Numbered from the stretch's first letter, positions 35,965-45,245 are shown. The stretch: 64,000 nucleotides of DNA from Fortiea contorta PCC 7126 (GCF_000332295.1 NZ_KB235930.1:4181895-4245894); one strand, 5' to 3'. Notes: generated by a model from the sequence alone, not told the origin. Made by a program: numbers and translations.

Positions 35965-36187
35965 GTAAGCAAGTAGCTGGTTTTGACCGCACACATCAAT
36001 CGTTTTTAAAATTTTAGTTTTATTTTATACTCAAAACTATTGAATACTAATGGCTTCACGAAGATTTTACTTTCATGTATAGAAAAGATAAATTCATTTC
36101 TACCGTACATGACCGAATACGGTTTACCCCGTATTGATTAGGCAAAATTTTTACCATCCTAGCCATAGGAGTTTCAAGGATGCGTCT

Positions 36188-38821
36188 ATGAGTTATCGAG
36201 AATACCAACAACAGTTTAATAAAGCACTTGAAGATGAGATTAAAGCATTACGAAAAAGCGGTGGACAAAAAACATTTTTGAGTGATGGTTCATTTTTAGT
36301 TAAACGCGGCCGTCAATATATATATTCATTTACAACCGATACTGAACTGCGTTTTCCTGATGATACTCCAGTAGATTTAGAGTATAAAGGCAAAAAATAT
36401 AGTGGAATTTTAGTTTCCGTTGAAGGCTTTGATATTATTTTGGCATTACAGCAAAATTTAGGAAATTCAATTCCTACAGCTATACTCTATACCTCTCCCT
36501 GGTTTTTATTGGAAGAACTAAAAAAGCGGTTGCTAGAAAGCTCTAATCTAAAGGGAGCTAATAGAAGCCTAGCGGAAATGTTACTAGGGGAGAAAAGTGA
36601 AACTAACCCTTCAACAAGCAATACCAAAAAATTGTTAAATCAAATTGAGCCGCGATTACAAAAACCAATAGGTTGTAATGAATATCAGAAAACTGCTGTT
36701 GACAAGGTACTTAATCACCAAGTCAGTTTTATTTGGGGTCCACCAGGAACAGGGAAAACTAAAACTTTGGGAATCACTGTAGCTGCACTGGTTCAAGCTG
36801 GTGAGTCAGTTTTGGTGGTAGCTCATAGCAACACTGCTGTTGATACAGCTATGAAAAGTGTAGCTGAGTATTTGCAAGGTGCGCCTATTTATGAAAATGG
36901 TCTAGTGTTGCGCTATGGAGTTGCGACCCCTGGTAGTCTAAAAGAGTTTTCGCAGTTACACGTTAGAGAAGTAGCACGTCAGCAGAATCCAAAACTTATA
37001 GAGCAAATAGAACGGTTAGAAAGACAACGCAAAGATTTAGTCAAGCGATCGCGTATTGAAAAGCTAACCGAACTGCAACGTCAAAGTATCCAAAATGAGA
37101 TTGCAACTGTTAAACAAGCTTTGCAACCCTTCAAAGAACAGTTAAAGCAGAAAGAAACTGAACTGATTAAACAAGCAACAGTAGTTGGCTGCACCTTATC
37201 TAAAGCAGCGATCGCTAAAGAAATCTACCAACGCCGTTTTGATGCCATAGTAGTGGACGAGGCGAGTATGGCTTATATTCCGCACTGTGCTTATGTCAGC
37301 ACCCTTGCTAATCGTCGTATTGCTATTTTTGGTGATTTTCGTCAGTTAGGGCCTATTTCACAAGCAGAGACAGAAGCAGCACAGCAATGGCTACAACGAG
37401 ATATCTTTGACGAAGCTGGTATTACTCTCAAGGTAAATAGGGGACAAATTGACTCACGGATGGCGCTATTAAAAACACAGTACCGTATGAATCCAGCTAT
37501 TTCTAAAATACCAAATCAGCTTTTTTACAATGGGCAACTGCAAGATGGCTCTGGTGTGGAGCAAAGGACGATGCCGATTGTCCAGAGTCAGCCACATCCA
37601 GGATCAGCCCTAATAGTATATGACTTGAGCAAACTTTCGGCTTTTTGTTTTAAAGAACAGCAGTCTCATAGCCGTTTTAATATCATTTCAGCCTTAGTAG
37701 CAGTCAATCTAGCTTACCAAAGTACCCAGATTAATAATTCTAGTGTGGGTATCATTGCTCCTTACAATGCCCAAGCACGTTTAATACAACGTTTGCTGCA
37801 AGATTTACACCTTACGGACAAGTCTGTAAGAGTTGCTACAGTTCATCGCTTTCAAGGAGCAGAACAGAATCTAATTATTTTTGATGCTGTTGAAGGTTTA
37901 CCACAAGCTAAGGCAGGAAAATTAGTTACAGGTGGAACGCAAAGTACAGCTATGCGGCTTGCCAATGTTGCTGTTAGTAGAGCGCAAGGTAAATTTATTA
38001 GTTTATTTAATTATCAATATATTCAGCAAAAACTTGACTCCTTTAATATTTTTCGCAAATTTGTTGACCGTATATATGCTCAAGCTAATATCCAATCACT
38101 GACATGGGCTTTACAACCACTCAGCGATTTACCTGGATTAACTTACTTTTCCAAAAGCCAGGATACTTTACAACAAATAAAGTTGGATTTACTTGCAACT
38201 AAGGAAGAAGTAGCTATAGCTTGGCCAAACTCCACTAGCAATCATCAGTTTCCTTTAGCTACATTAAAGCAGTGTAATTCTCGTGGTGTCCGATTTTTTA
38301 TCACAGGTCAAAGCCGCAATTCTATTGCTACTGGACTACAAAATACTCATCTTTGGGATAATCAGGCTAATACTAGTATCGGTTTAATTGGTATTGACCG
38401 TAAGTGCTTGTGGGTATACTTGAATCCGACTTCACCATTGGCATCAGTTATTCGGATAGATTTACCACAAACTACAAAATTATTGTATAGCTTTTTACGC
38501 TTAGTACCTGAACAAGATCCAGGTTCCATAACAAGTAAAATCAATCAAGGCGAAAATCCGTTTGGTCAATGCCCTGATTGCGGACAACCTCGCTGGTATA
38601 GCCGTACTGAATATGGAGCTTATATTACTTGTTCTAAAAATCCTCACCATTCTCGCAGGAAAATGAATGAGAAAGATACAACGCTTTTGATGAGATTTAT
38701 GAACATTAACTGTTCAGTATGTAAGCAACAAGCAAGTGCTTACAAAAGCTATAAAGGTATTTATATAGGCTGCTCACAACGAAATTGTGGCTGGTCAACA
38801 TCACTAGAATCATTAATTTAA
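36188..38821 (+). CDS. SF1 (DNA2/UPF1-like) helicase with C-terminal zinc ribbons
   Basis: An 877-residue protein from the ATG at 36188 (MSYREYQQQFNKALEDEI); an upstream TTG is less likely. Walker A is GPPGTGKT (184-191), then VVDEASMAY, GDFRQLGP, TQYRMNP, IIAPYNAQARLIQRL, TVHRFQGAEQNLIIFD and NVAVSRAQGKFI, the complete SF1B motif set. Residues about 650-770 resemble a PLD-like domain without a clear HKD motif. The C-terminus has two Zn ribbons, CPDCGQPRWYSR and CSVCKQQ with a late CGW, like those of topoisomerases. It leads the defence-like island on the plus strand. Confidence 0.87.
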   Translation: MSYREYQQQFNKALEDEIKALRKSGGQKTFLSDGSFLVKRGRQYIYSFTTDTELRFPDDTPVDLEYKGKKYSGILVSVEGFDIILALQQNLGNSIPTAILYTSPWFLLEELKKRLLESSNLKGANRSLAEMLLGEKSETNPSTSNTKKLLNQIEPRLQKPIGCNEYQKTAVDKVLNHQVSFIWGPPGTGKTKTLGITVAALVQAGESVLVVAHSNTAVDTAMKSVAEYLQGAPIYENGLVLRYGVATPGSLKEFSQLHVREVARQQNPKLIEQIERLERQRKDLVKRSRIEKLTELQRQSIQNEIATVKQALQPFKEQLKQKETELIKQATVVGCTLSKAAIAKEIYQRRFDAIVVDEASMAYIPHCAYVSTLANRRIAIFGDFRQLGPISQAETEAAQQWLQRDIFDEAGITLKVNRGQIDSRMALLKTQYRMNPAISKIPNQLFYNGQLQDGSGVEQRTMPIVQSQPHPGSALIVYDLSKLSAFCFKEQQSHSRFNIISALVAVNLAYQSTQINNSSVGIIAPYNAQARLIQRLLQDLHLTDKSVRVATVHRFQGAEQNLIIFDAVEGLPQAKAGKLVTGGTQSTAMRLANVAVSRAQGKFISLFNYQYIQQKLDSFNIFRKFVDRIYAQANIQSLTWALQPLSDLPGLTYFSKSQDTLQQIKLDLLATKEEVAIAWPNSTSNHQFPLATLKQCNSRGVRFFITGQSRNSIATGLQNTHLWDNQANTSIGLIGIDRKCLWVYLNPTSPLASVIRIDLPQTTKLLYSFLRLVPEQDPGSITSKINQGENPFGQCPDCGQPRWYSRTEYGAYITCSKNPHHSRRKMNEKDTTLLMRFMNINCSVCKQQASAYKSYKGIYIGCSQRNCGWSTSLESLI

Positions 38822-39011
38822 ATCTACGGTTGCCTGAGTTTTATGACCACTATCCAAATAGCTTTTGTAGTTTGTGGCTTAACCCCGTGCCAAAACATAG
38901 TAATTCTGTATAGAATTGAGCAAGCGGATTAAGTGTATCTTTAAAAACACCCAGTTGTTGACGGCTGGTATTGACTGTCAACTATCAAATGCGAACTATC
39001 AACACATCTCT

Positions 39012-42000
39012 ATGCTTCCGTCAGTATTCAAAACTTGCATTCCCAGAGAAGAAATTTTAGCAGGGGAACTCTCTCCCGAATTATTCGCCGCCAAATTGCG
39101 ACTGGTTGTGGAAGGGAAAGCACCCCAGGTATACCAAGACCCAACAGCATTTTTCGCCAATACTTTTGCTACTGACGGTTTAAAAACATTAATTTCTGAA
39201 GTTTTTGGACGGTTGGTTGGTGCTGCTGTCGGTTCTCCGATTATCCGGCTAGAAACCAGCTTTGGTGGTGGTAAAACCCACGACGAAATTGCATTGTGGC
39301 ACATTGCCAAAAATGGACGAGAGATTTCTGGACTAGACCGTTTTGCTGACCTGAATTTAATTCCAGACCGACCGATTCAAGCAGCTGCGATCGCCTGTCA
39401 AGACCTCGACCCTGTTAACGGCGTTTATCATGCCGATACTGGTGTTACCACATACACCCTTTGGGGAGAAATTGCCTATCAAATTGGCGGTGTAGCCGGC
39501 TACAGCTTACTTAAAGGTTCTGACGAACAGCGAGTTAGTCCTGGAACAGTGGTTTTAGAACGGATCATGCAAGGAGAACCCACTGTAGTTATCTTGGATG
39601 AAATCGCCAGATATTTGCGAGCAGCCAAAGCCACCATAGTTGGTAACAGTGACTTAGCAGAACAAGTTGTGGCGTTTTTATTCTCCTTAATGGACTTAGC
39701 CGCAGCTTGTAATAACTTAGTGTTTGTCTATACCTTGGCTTCCTCTAGCGACAGTTTTGGGGAAGAAACCACAGAAATCCGTGAAGCAATTTCTGCTACT
39801 GCCCGTCAAGAACGCATCCTCAAACCTAGCACCGATATTGAAATTTATAATATCGTCAAACAACGGGTATTCAGCAATATTCAAGCCGATGCTGCCGCTA
39901 ATGCTGCCAGAGAATATTTACAAAGTTATAAAGCCAGCCGCATTAACTTACCGGATGGTTGTAAAGATGCACGCTATGCGGAAAGTATCGAGCAGAGTTA
40001 TCCCTTCCACCCCGAATTATTTAACCTGCTAACTAAAAAAATTGCTTCCATTCCCAACTTCCAACGCACTAGAGGTGCTTTGCGGTTATTTGCTAGAGTT
40101 ATACGTCATCTGTGGGACGATACTACTACCTGGATACCGCTAATTCATTCTCACCACATCCCCGTAGGTATTGAAGAAGAAATTACCAGCGATTTAACTG
40201 CCCGTTTAGAACGTCCCTTGATGCGTATAGCTATTCAAGCAGACATTTATAACCCAACTGGGAGAGAAGCACATGCCCAGTTACAAGATGCAGAATGGAA
40301 AGCTGCTGGTAAACCTCCCTTTTCCACCTGGGTAGCACGTACCATTTTTTTACATTCCATCAACCAAGGTACAGCCGCCGGTATTCGTCGGGCTGAATTA
40401 AATTTATCTTTGCTCACACCGGGGCTAGAAATTGGTTTTGTTGATACCGCTTTAGAAAGGCTGAGTGAAGTTGCTTGGTACTTAGAAAACGATCCAATAA
40501 CAACTCTGGCTCGTTTCAAGGAAGAACCATCAATTAATAAAATTATTGCTGAGGAAAAAGCCCAAATTGGAATTAGTGAAGCGAAAGAAGATTTGCGAAA
40601 TCGCCGTGATACAATTTTTGCTGATAAATTCTTCAAACTAGTTTCTGCACCCGAATCACCCGCAGATGTTGATGATGCGCCGGATAGCATTGCGTTGTGT
40701 TTAATTGACTTTAACGAAGCGACTATTTCTGCAACTACCGAAGGGCCACCGCAAATTGTAGAGAGAATTTTTAATGACACAGGAGAGTCAGGTAAATTTC
40801 GTACATTTAGAAATCGCTTGTTATTCTTAGTCGCCAATAGACAAGAATTAGAACGAGCAATTGACAATGCGAGGGAGTTTCGGGCGATTCAAAATATTCT
40901 TAATTCTCCTAACCGCTTGCAAGATTTATCAGAAAATCAGCAGAAACAACTTAAAGATAAAAAAGGTGCTTTGGATTTAGGTGTAAGAGTATCTTTAACT
41001 AATGCTTATCGCCATTTATTTTACCCAGCTAATGATTCGGTAAAAGCGCCCAAGGGGTTGATGCACTATCCTTTATCTGCACAGGATGCTAGTGATGTCA
41101 AGGGTAAAAATAATCAACAAGATGTGATTTTAAAAGCACTGAAAGATTGTCAAAAAATTCGTGCTGATGAAGCACCATCTTACGCCCCAGCTTACATTTT
41201 GCAGAAGGTATGGCCATCTGGGTTAACCTATTGGACAACCAAAGCACTGAAAGAAGCTTTCGCCAAAGACTTGGGTTTAAATATACTCCTCGATGCTGAA
41301 CTCTCAAAGCTGCGAGATAGCATCCGCCAGGGTTTGCAGAATGGCAATTGGGATATGAAAGTCGGAGAAAAGCTGTATATTAAAACCGATGACGGTAAAA
41401 TTACCGTGCCTGACTCCATTGAATTTTCGGAACGGATGGTACTTTACCGCCGGGGAATTCTCGAACCGCCGAAACCGCGAGAAATTGAACTGAATGCCCA
41501 AATAATGCCTAGTACCGATACGCTTAAACCTGTGCGGGTGCGGTGGAAAGCAGCAGGCGCATTGACAATACAGCTTTATCAGGATGGAAATTTGACAGGG
41601 GGACAGTTTCGTCCTAGTGATGAGTACGAAACAGCGATCGCTAAAACCACAACTTTCAAAATCGTAGCTGATTACGGCAATGGCGAAGTAGAGGAGAGGG
41701 AAACCCTAGCGAAGATATTAGTTTATGGCACTGGAACGCCCAGCACACCAAGCGCGGGCGAAGATGGAAACGGTTCTTGGGATGATCTATCTCTATTTAA
41801 AGCCAAACCGGAAGAATTTGACTTGGAGGGGACACTTGACAGGGTATTTAATGAACTAGGCGATTTTATCCAGGACAATGGAGTTCAAGGTATTGAGTCC
41901 CTGGAAGTTTCCGTTGCACAAGTGATGGACTACCGCAAGTTGATGACGGCTTTCCCGATGTTGATGAAGCTGCCTTTGGAAATTGACCAAACGGTAACTG

Positions 42001-42245
42001 TTACTATGGGTGAACAGTTTACACGCTTAGAGTATCAAGGGCCATACAAAGGATTTCAGAGTTTTCAGGGGCCTGTCAACACCTTACTCAGTAGCGCGGA
42101 TGTAAAAGCTGATGTGTCCCTAAAGCTAATATTTAAATTTTCATCTCCAGTACAACCAAACGGCGCAGAAATCAGTAATATCAAACAAGCCCTAAATCGG
42201 AACCCGGTTGATAGGCTGAATTTGACGGCGAAAGTAACGTACTGA
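39012..42245 (+). CDS. DUF499 AAA+ family ATPase
   Basis: A 1,077-residue protein from the ATG at 39012 (MLPSVFKTCIPREEILAGELSPELFAAKLR). The frame is open back to a TTG at 38916, but that stretch encodes heptamer-type repeats, so the later start is preferred. It has Walker A FGGGKTHDE (85-90 for GGGKTH), Walker B VVILDEIARYLRAA and the YPFHPELFNLL and RTRGALRLFARVIRHLW motifs of DUF499. These large ATPases occur in predicted defence clusters with DUF1156 methyltransferases and SNF2 helicases, as here. The next gene begins one base after its stop. Confidence 0.88.
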   Translation: MLPSVFKTCIPREEILAGELSPELFAAKLRLVVEGKAPQVYQDPTAFFANTFATDGLKTLISEVFGRLVGAAVGSPIIRLETSFGGGKTHDEIALWHIAKNGREISGLDRFADLNLIPDRPIQAAAIACQDLDPVNGVYHADTGVTTYTLWGEIAYQIGGVAGYSLLKGSDEQRVSPGTVVLERIMQGEPTVVILDEIARYLRAAKATIVGNSDLAEQVVAFLFSLMDLAAACNNLVFVYTLASSSDSFGEETTEIREAISATARQERILKPSTDIEIYNIVKQRVFSNIQADAAANAAREYLQSYKASRINLPDGCKDARYAESIEQSYPFHPELFNLLTKKIASIPNFQRTRGALRLFARVIRHLWDDTTTWIPLIHSHHIPVGIEEEITSDLTARLERPLMRIAIQADIYNPTGREAHAQLQDAEWKAAGKPPFSTWVARTIFLHSINQGTAAGIRRAELNLSLLTPGLEIGFVDTALERLSEVAWYLENDPITTLARFKEEPSINKIIAEEKAQIGISEAKEDLRNRRDTIFADKFFKLVSAPESPADVDDAPDSIALCLIDFNEATISATTEGPPQIVERIFNDTGESGKFRTFRNRLLFLVANRQELERAIDNAREFRAIQNILNSPNRLQDLSENQQKQLKDKKGALDLGVRVSLTNAYRHLFYPANDSVKAPKGLMHYPLSAQDASDVKGKNNQQDVILKALKDCQKIRADEAPSYAPAYILQKVWPSGLTYWTTKALKEAFAKDLGLNILLDAELSKLRDSIRQGLQNGNWDMKVGEKLYIKTDDGKITVPDSIEFSERMVLYRRGILEPPKPREIELNAQIMPSTDTLKPVRVRWKAAGALTIQLYQDGNLTGGQFRPSDEYETAIAKTTTFKIVADYGNGEVEERETLAKILVYGTGTPSTPSAGEDGNGSWDDLSLFKAKPEEFDLEGTLDRVFNELGDFIQDNGVQGIESLEVSVAQVMDYRKLMTAFPMLMKLPLEIDQTVTVTMGEQFTRLEYQGPYKGFQSFQGPVNTLLSSADVKADVSLKLIFKFSSPVQPNGAEISNIKQALNRNPVDRLNLTAKVTY

Positions 42246-42246
42246 G

Positions 42247-42675
42247 ATGCAAGAGTTTCAATTGCGAGTAGTTCCCACGGATAACAATAACTTTGCCCTA
42301 GAGTTGTATCAATGTGCTTATAAGAAAGCCGGCGAAAAAAAGCGTCCTTCCGCAAAACGGATTGGGCGGCTCAAGGGCAATGCTTTAATTCAGGTAAAAC
42401 AGGCAATTTATGATTGTTTGAAAGCGAATAATTACGACCCCAAAACGTTAAGTCATAATCGCCAAACTCCCTATATTTTGAATGAAGAATCAGGGATAAA
42501 TTTGGCGTTGCTGTTTCAAACTTTGCAACCGCTTTCTAAATTGGAGCGCATCGCTAATATTGCTCAAGGGATTAGAGCTATGAGTTATGAAGAATCGCAC
42601 TACTGGTTTGCCAAAATTAGTAATGGTAAACGTAATCAGGCTTTGAAAGCGATTCGAGTATTGCTTGGTGATTAG
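42247..42675 (+). CDS. Small conserved-context protein after DUF499, 142 aa
   Basis: A 142-residue basic protein (MQEFQLRVVPTDNNNFALELYQCAYKKAGEKKRPSAKRIGRLKGNALIQVKQAIYDCL). No family recognised. Its ATG follows the DUF499 stop after one base, so it is translationally coupled and probably belongs to the same system. It ends ten bases before the stop codon of the convergent ubiquitin-cassette E1 gene. Confidence 0.75.
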   Translation: MQEFQLRVVPTDNNNFALELYQCAYKKAGEKKRPSAKRIGRLKGNALIQVKQAIYDCLKANNYDPKTLSHNRQTPYILNEESGINLALLFQTLQPLSKLERIANIAQGIRAMSYEESHYWFAKISNGKRNQALKAIRVLLGD

Positions 42676-42684
42676 CCGCCACTG

Positions 42685-44148
42685 CTACCCATTTGGCATT
42701 CGGCAGGGGAGACGATAGCGATCGCCCCTGGCGCGACGACTCCTGGAACTACTGCTACAATCCAAGCAATAATCGTTAGCACGCGGCTCCACATTGATAA
42801 TGCTGCGTTCCCGTGCAAACCTTAATTGGTGGCACAATTGGACTTCTGGTTGATATAGCCCTGTGAACATCATCATAAAATCGTTCACGGCTTGCTCGGC
42901 AGACTTAACATTGAGTGCAATAACGCTCGGTTGAGCGATATCTTCATCATCAACATAACGCTGAGTTCGACGCTCTTGTTCACTTAATGCTTCTTGTTGT
43001 AACCTAGCAGCCGGAATCAATTCATGGCAGTGCAGGCAACCACCGTAAGCGTAAGGAAGTACGGGTCGAGTAGCAGTGAAAATATCGCTAACCTGCTTTG
43101 TTTGCTTATTGACAGAAACCTTAGCACCAATCTGAATCCCTGGAATCAGGTACTGATGCACCAGCGCATTAAAAACTAGACGGCTTTGCATCGAGTCTGC
43201 TGCCAAGAACAAGAAATCGGCATCTACTAGTAAATGAGCGATCGCTTCATCGACAATATTTCCCACGACTGCATCATAGCGGATGGAGGGATTAGCTTGT
43301 TTGGCAACCCGACGTGCAACATTGACTTTATAAGGAGCCAATCGCTTACCTAATTTTTGCAACCAAGGGATGGGCTGTTTAACTAACCAAGTCATTGCAT
43401 CCCAAGGAGTTGTGCCAACAATCCGAGGTCGATTGGTTAATTCAATACGGTCAAAGTCGATGGCGACAATATGCCCAACTCCCAAGCGGGACAACCATTC
43501 ATTGATCAACGAACCTCCCCCGCCAAGTCCGATGATTCCTACCTTTAAATTGGCGAAAATTTGTTGTCCCACATCACCAAATAATCGTGCGTGGCGATCG
43601 TACATTGGGTCTGAAGGTCTTGGTCGAGGTCGGGGAGAAGGATAGAGATTGCGGATGTGTGGGCCGATAATTGTCATGTGGTCGAGTTGAAAGCGACCAG
43701 AGGGAGTCCAGATATCTCCAGCTACGGCATTTTTGGCAAACACTAATGCCCCCACTGGGCCGCCACGAGTAATATCAAGCAATGCTGGATACCCTCGTTC
43801 ATGAGATGCCATATCATCAGCTGAGAAACAAACTTGGTCTGTACCGCCATGACAGTGTACGGCGAAGTAGCAGAGGTTCTGTTCTGCACAGTAACCTGAT
43901 ATTTCAGCTACAAACTTTGCAGTTAAAGCACGGTAGCCGCGAGTTCCAGGTACATAATCAATCCCGTCTTGCGCTAGAAAAACTTCACGCGCCAGCAGGC
44001 GGATACCACGAGGAGTTTCTACAATACCTGCTGCAATTACCGCGCCATGTTCATCACCATCACCAGGGAAAAGATGCTGATGAAGCTTTTGGTAAAGTGG
44101 CTGATCGATTCTGAACTCAATAGGTTTGTTCATTGGCTTCTCAACCAT
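42685..44148 (-). CDS. JAB protease - E1 (ThiF-type) fusion protein
   Basis: A 487-residue two-domain protein. The N-terminal JAB/JAMM Zn-isopeptidase has Glu33, His98, His100, Ser109 and Asp112 in HCHGGTDQVCFSADD. The E1-type adenylating domain starts near residue 200 with VGIIGLGGGGSLINEWL (207-212 GLGGGG) and the acidic AIDFDRIE; two CxxC pairs (371/374 and 461/464) make its Zn site. No separate catalytic Cys is obvious. It should activate the ubiquitin-like protein of this cassette and process or remove it. ATG at 44133 (overlapping the E2 stop by four bases) is an alternative start. The tail after residue 465 is basic and low-complexity. Confidence 0.87.
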   Translation of the reverse strand: MVEKPMNKPIEFRIDQPLYQKLHQHLFPGDGDEHGAVIAAGIVETPRGIRLLAREVFLAQDGIDYVPGTRGYRALTAKFVAEISGYCAEQNLCYFAVHCHGGTDQVCFSADDMASHERGYPALLDITRGGPVGALVFAKNAVAGDIWTPSGRFQLDHMTIIGPHIRNLYPSPRPRPRPSDPMYDRHARLFGDVGQQIFANLKVGIIGLGGGGSLINEWLSRLGVGHIVAIDFDRIELTNRPRIVGTTPWDAMTWLVKQPIPWLQKLGKRLAPYKVNVARRVAKQANPSIRYDAVVGNIVDEAIAHLLVDADFLFLAADSMQSRLVFNALVHQYLIPGIQIGAKVSVNKQTKQVSDIFTATRPVLPYAYGGCLHCHELIPAARLQQEALSEQERRTQRYVDDEDIAQPSVIALNVKSAEQAVNDFMMMFTGLYQPEVQLCHQLRFARERSIINVEPRANDYCLDCSSSSRSRRARGDRYRLPCRMPNG

Positions 44149-44510
44149 GTAAGAACCTTAGTTAACTTAGTTGCAGCTGTGTCGATGGCAGCATTCCATC
44201 GGTTGGAACGCCGCGACACTTGGATTACCTGCTGATTTCGCCAAGTATTAGCAGAGAATCCAGCACCTTGGACTAAACCATTAACTCGACGCAACCCTGC
44301 ATCTATATAGTGCGGGTAGACATCTGCATAGGGATACTGAAAGGAAATTGCAAAACCTACCCAGCTAGTAGAAGGTACGTACTGTTCGCCAATCATTAAA
44401 TTATGGACAATGACGTTTGCGCCACCCTGCGCCTCAGCTTCCACTTCGACACAATGCCCAGGAAAGGCGATCTGAATTTCTGCGATCGCCTGCTCAATTT
44501 CAGGTGTCAT
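44130..44510 (-). CDS. Prokaryotic E2-like protein
   Basis: A 126-residue protein (MTPEIEQAIAEIQIAFPGHCVEVEAEAQGG) placed between the ubiquitin-like and E1 genes. The GFAISFQYPYADVYPHYI segment and the VSRRSNRWNAAIDTAATKLTKVLTWL C-terminal helix fit an E2/UBC-type fold. The only Cys is residue 20, near the N-terminus; the position of the usual catalytic Cys (before VSRRS) has none. It is probably the Prok-E2_E-like partner of multiubiquitin-type cassettes; the assignment is by context and pattern. Confidence 0.7.
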   Translation of the reverse strand: MTPEIEQAIAEIQIAFPGHCVEVEAEAQGGANVIVHNLMIGEQYVPSTSWVGFAISFQYPYADVYPHYIDAGLRRVNGLVQGAGFSANTWRNQQVIQVSRRSNRWNAAIDTAATKLTKVLTWLRSQ

Positions 44511-44519
44511 TGGTATCTC

Positions 44520-44798
44520 CTATGAGTTGTCATCAGGTGCGGTGGCGCGGAACTTTTGCCCCTCGTGCAGGGTAACGGTTTCGCAGTCGCCAACTTGCTT
44601 GAGAGGAGAATTACCTTTAACCTCAAACAGCACGAAATCTTCCTGAATCGCTACACCCTGCTTAATCGCAGCCTGTTTAATCTCTAAGCCTGTAGCCTTA
44701 TGCTCTGAGAAGGTTACAGGGCGTTCGTTGACAGTAACAGTGATTGTTTTGGGTTTTTTCGCCAATAATTCTGCGTCTTGCTGAGATTCAATCTGCAT
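44520..44798 (-). CDS. Ubiquitin-like (multiubiquitin-type) beta-grasp protein
   Basis: A 92-residue protein with one beta-grasp domain: TITVTVNERPVTFSEHKATGLEIKQAAIKQGVAIQEDFVLFEV, then DCETVTLHEGQKFRATAPDD. This matches the Multiubiquitin domain pattern (ItVN...TG.eIk......l.F). Only one copy is present, and the C-terminus is APDDNS rather than a Gly-Gly. In related operons such proteins are substrates of an E1/E2/JAB set, exactly as found downstream here. Confidence 0.78.
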   Translation of the reverse strand: MQIESQQDAELLAKKPKTITVTVNERPVTFSEHKATGLEIKQAAIKQGVAIQEDFVLFEVKGNSPLKQVGDCETVTLHEGQKFRATAPDDNS

Positions 44799-44901
44799 AT
44801 TAGACTCCTTGTAAATTTAATTTTGTAGTTTTGGAATGAGAGGATTGGGGAGTAGCAGATTTTGCACTCCCCAAGAATAAATAAGTGGTTCGGAAAGTAG
44901 A

Positions 44902-45090
44902 CTATTTAGAGCCTTTATGCTTGGTAGGGTCAACTAGTTTGTAAAGCTGACCTGCTTGTGGAGTTGGAGGTAGAGGTTCACCTTTGGTTACGGTTCGTTC
45001 TTCTCCCGTCCTACCGCCACGCGGGCCAGTAATCTCGTATTGACCTGACCGTTGTGCGATTTCGCCTGGTTTTTTCAGTTCGTCAGACAT
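44902..45090 (-). CDS. YjzC-like small protein
   Basis: A 62-residue protein, MSDELKKPGEIAQRSGQYEITGPRGGRTGEERTVTKGEPLPPTPQ. The PGEIAxxSGQY...GEPLPPTP pattern matches small YjzC-like proteins as I remember them; the function is unknown. An AGGAGGG ribosome-binding site precedes the ATG. It is the first gene of the minus-strand ubiquitin-like cassette, and its promoter overlaps one of two operator-like palindromes. Confidence 0.72.
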   Translation of the reverse strand: MSDELKKPGEIAQRSGQYEITGPRGGRTGEERTVTKGEPLPPTPQAGQLYKLVDPTKHKGSK

Positions 45091-45103
45091 AAGCCCTCCT
45101 TTT

Positions 45104-45120
45104 TGTTTGAAAATCGAACA
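45104..45120. promoter_or_regulatory. Operator-like palindrome 1
   Basis: TGTTTGAAAATCGAACA, an imperfect palindrome, lies 14 bases upstream of the YjzC-like start codon. It is the inverted, one-mismatch copy of the site at 45209. It overlaps the expected ribosome-binding/promoter region of the minus-strand cassette. The adjacent XRE regulator is the obvious candidate binder. Confidence 0.68.
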
Positions 45121-45208
45121 TTGACTTGATACAAGTTAGCACAATGTTCATAAAACTAACAACAAAAAGTGTAATTTTGTTGCCAAATCGGGCTAAGATT
45201 AGGTTGGG

Positions 45209-45225
45209 TGTTCGATTATCAAACA
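45209..45225. promoter_or_regulatory. Operator-like palindrome 2
   Basis: TGTTCGATTATCAAACA lies 20 bases upstream of the XRE-ImmA start codon. It differs from the reverse complement of site 1 in one central base, and the identity extends one or two bases beyond each end. The pair frames the divergent promoter region, with a further perfect 8-bp inverted repeat (GAACATTG at 45116, CAATGTTC at 45142) between. Confidence 0.7.
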
Positions 45226-45245
45226 AAACTTAGGTTCCAAGGAGA

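Noticed and set aside
38916-39011. TTG start giving 32 extra residues to the DUF499 protein
   Set aside because: The extra codons are encoded by heptamer-type repeats (TTGACTGTCAACTATCAA) and have no ribosome-binding site; the ATG at 39012 is preferred.
44902-45090. The YjzC-like protein as a second ubiquitin-like protein
   Set aside because: It is short, Pro/Gly-rich and lacks a beta-grasp pattern; the real Ubl is the 92-aa product at 44520.
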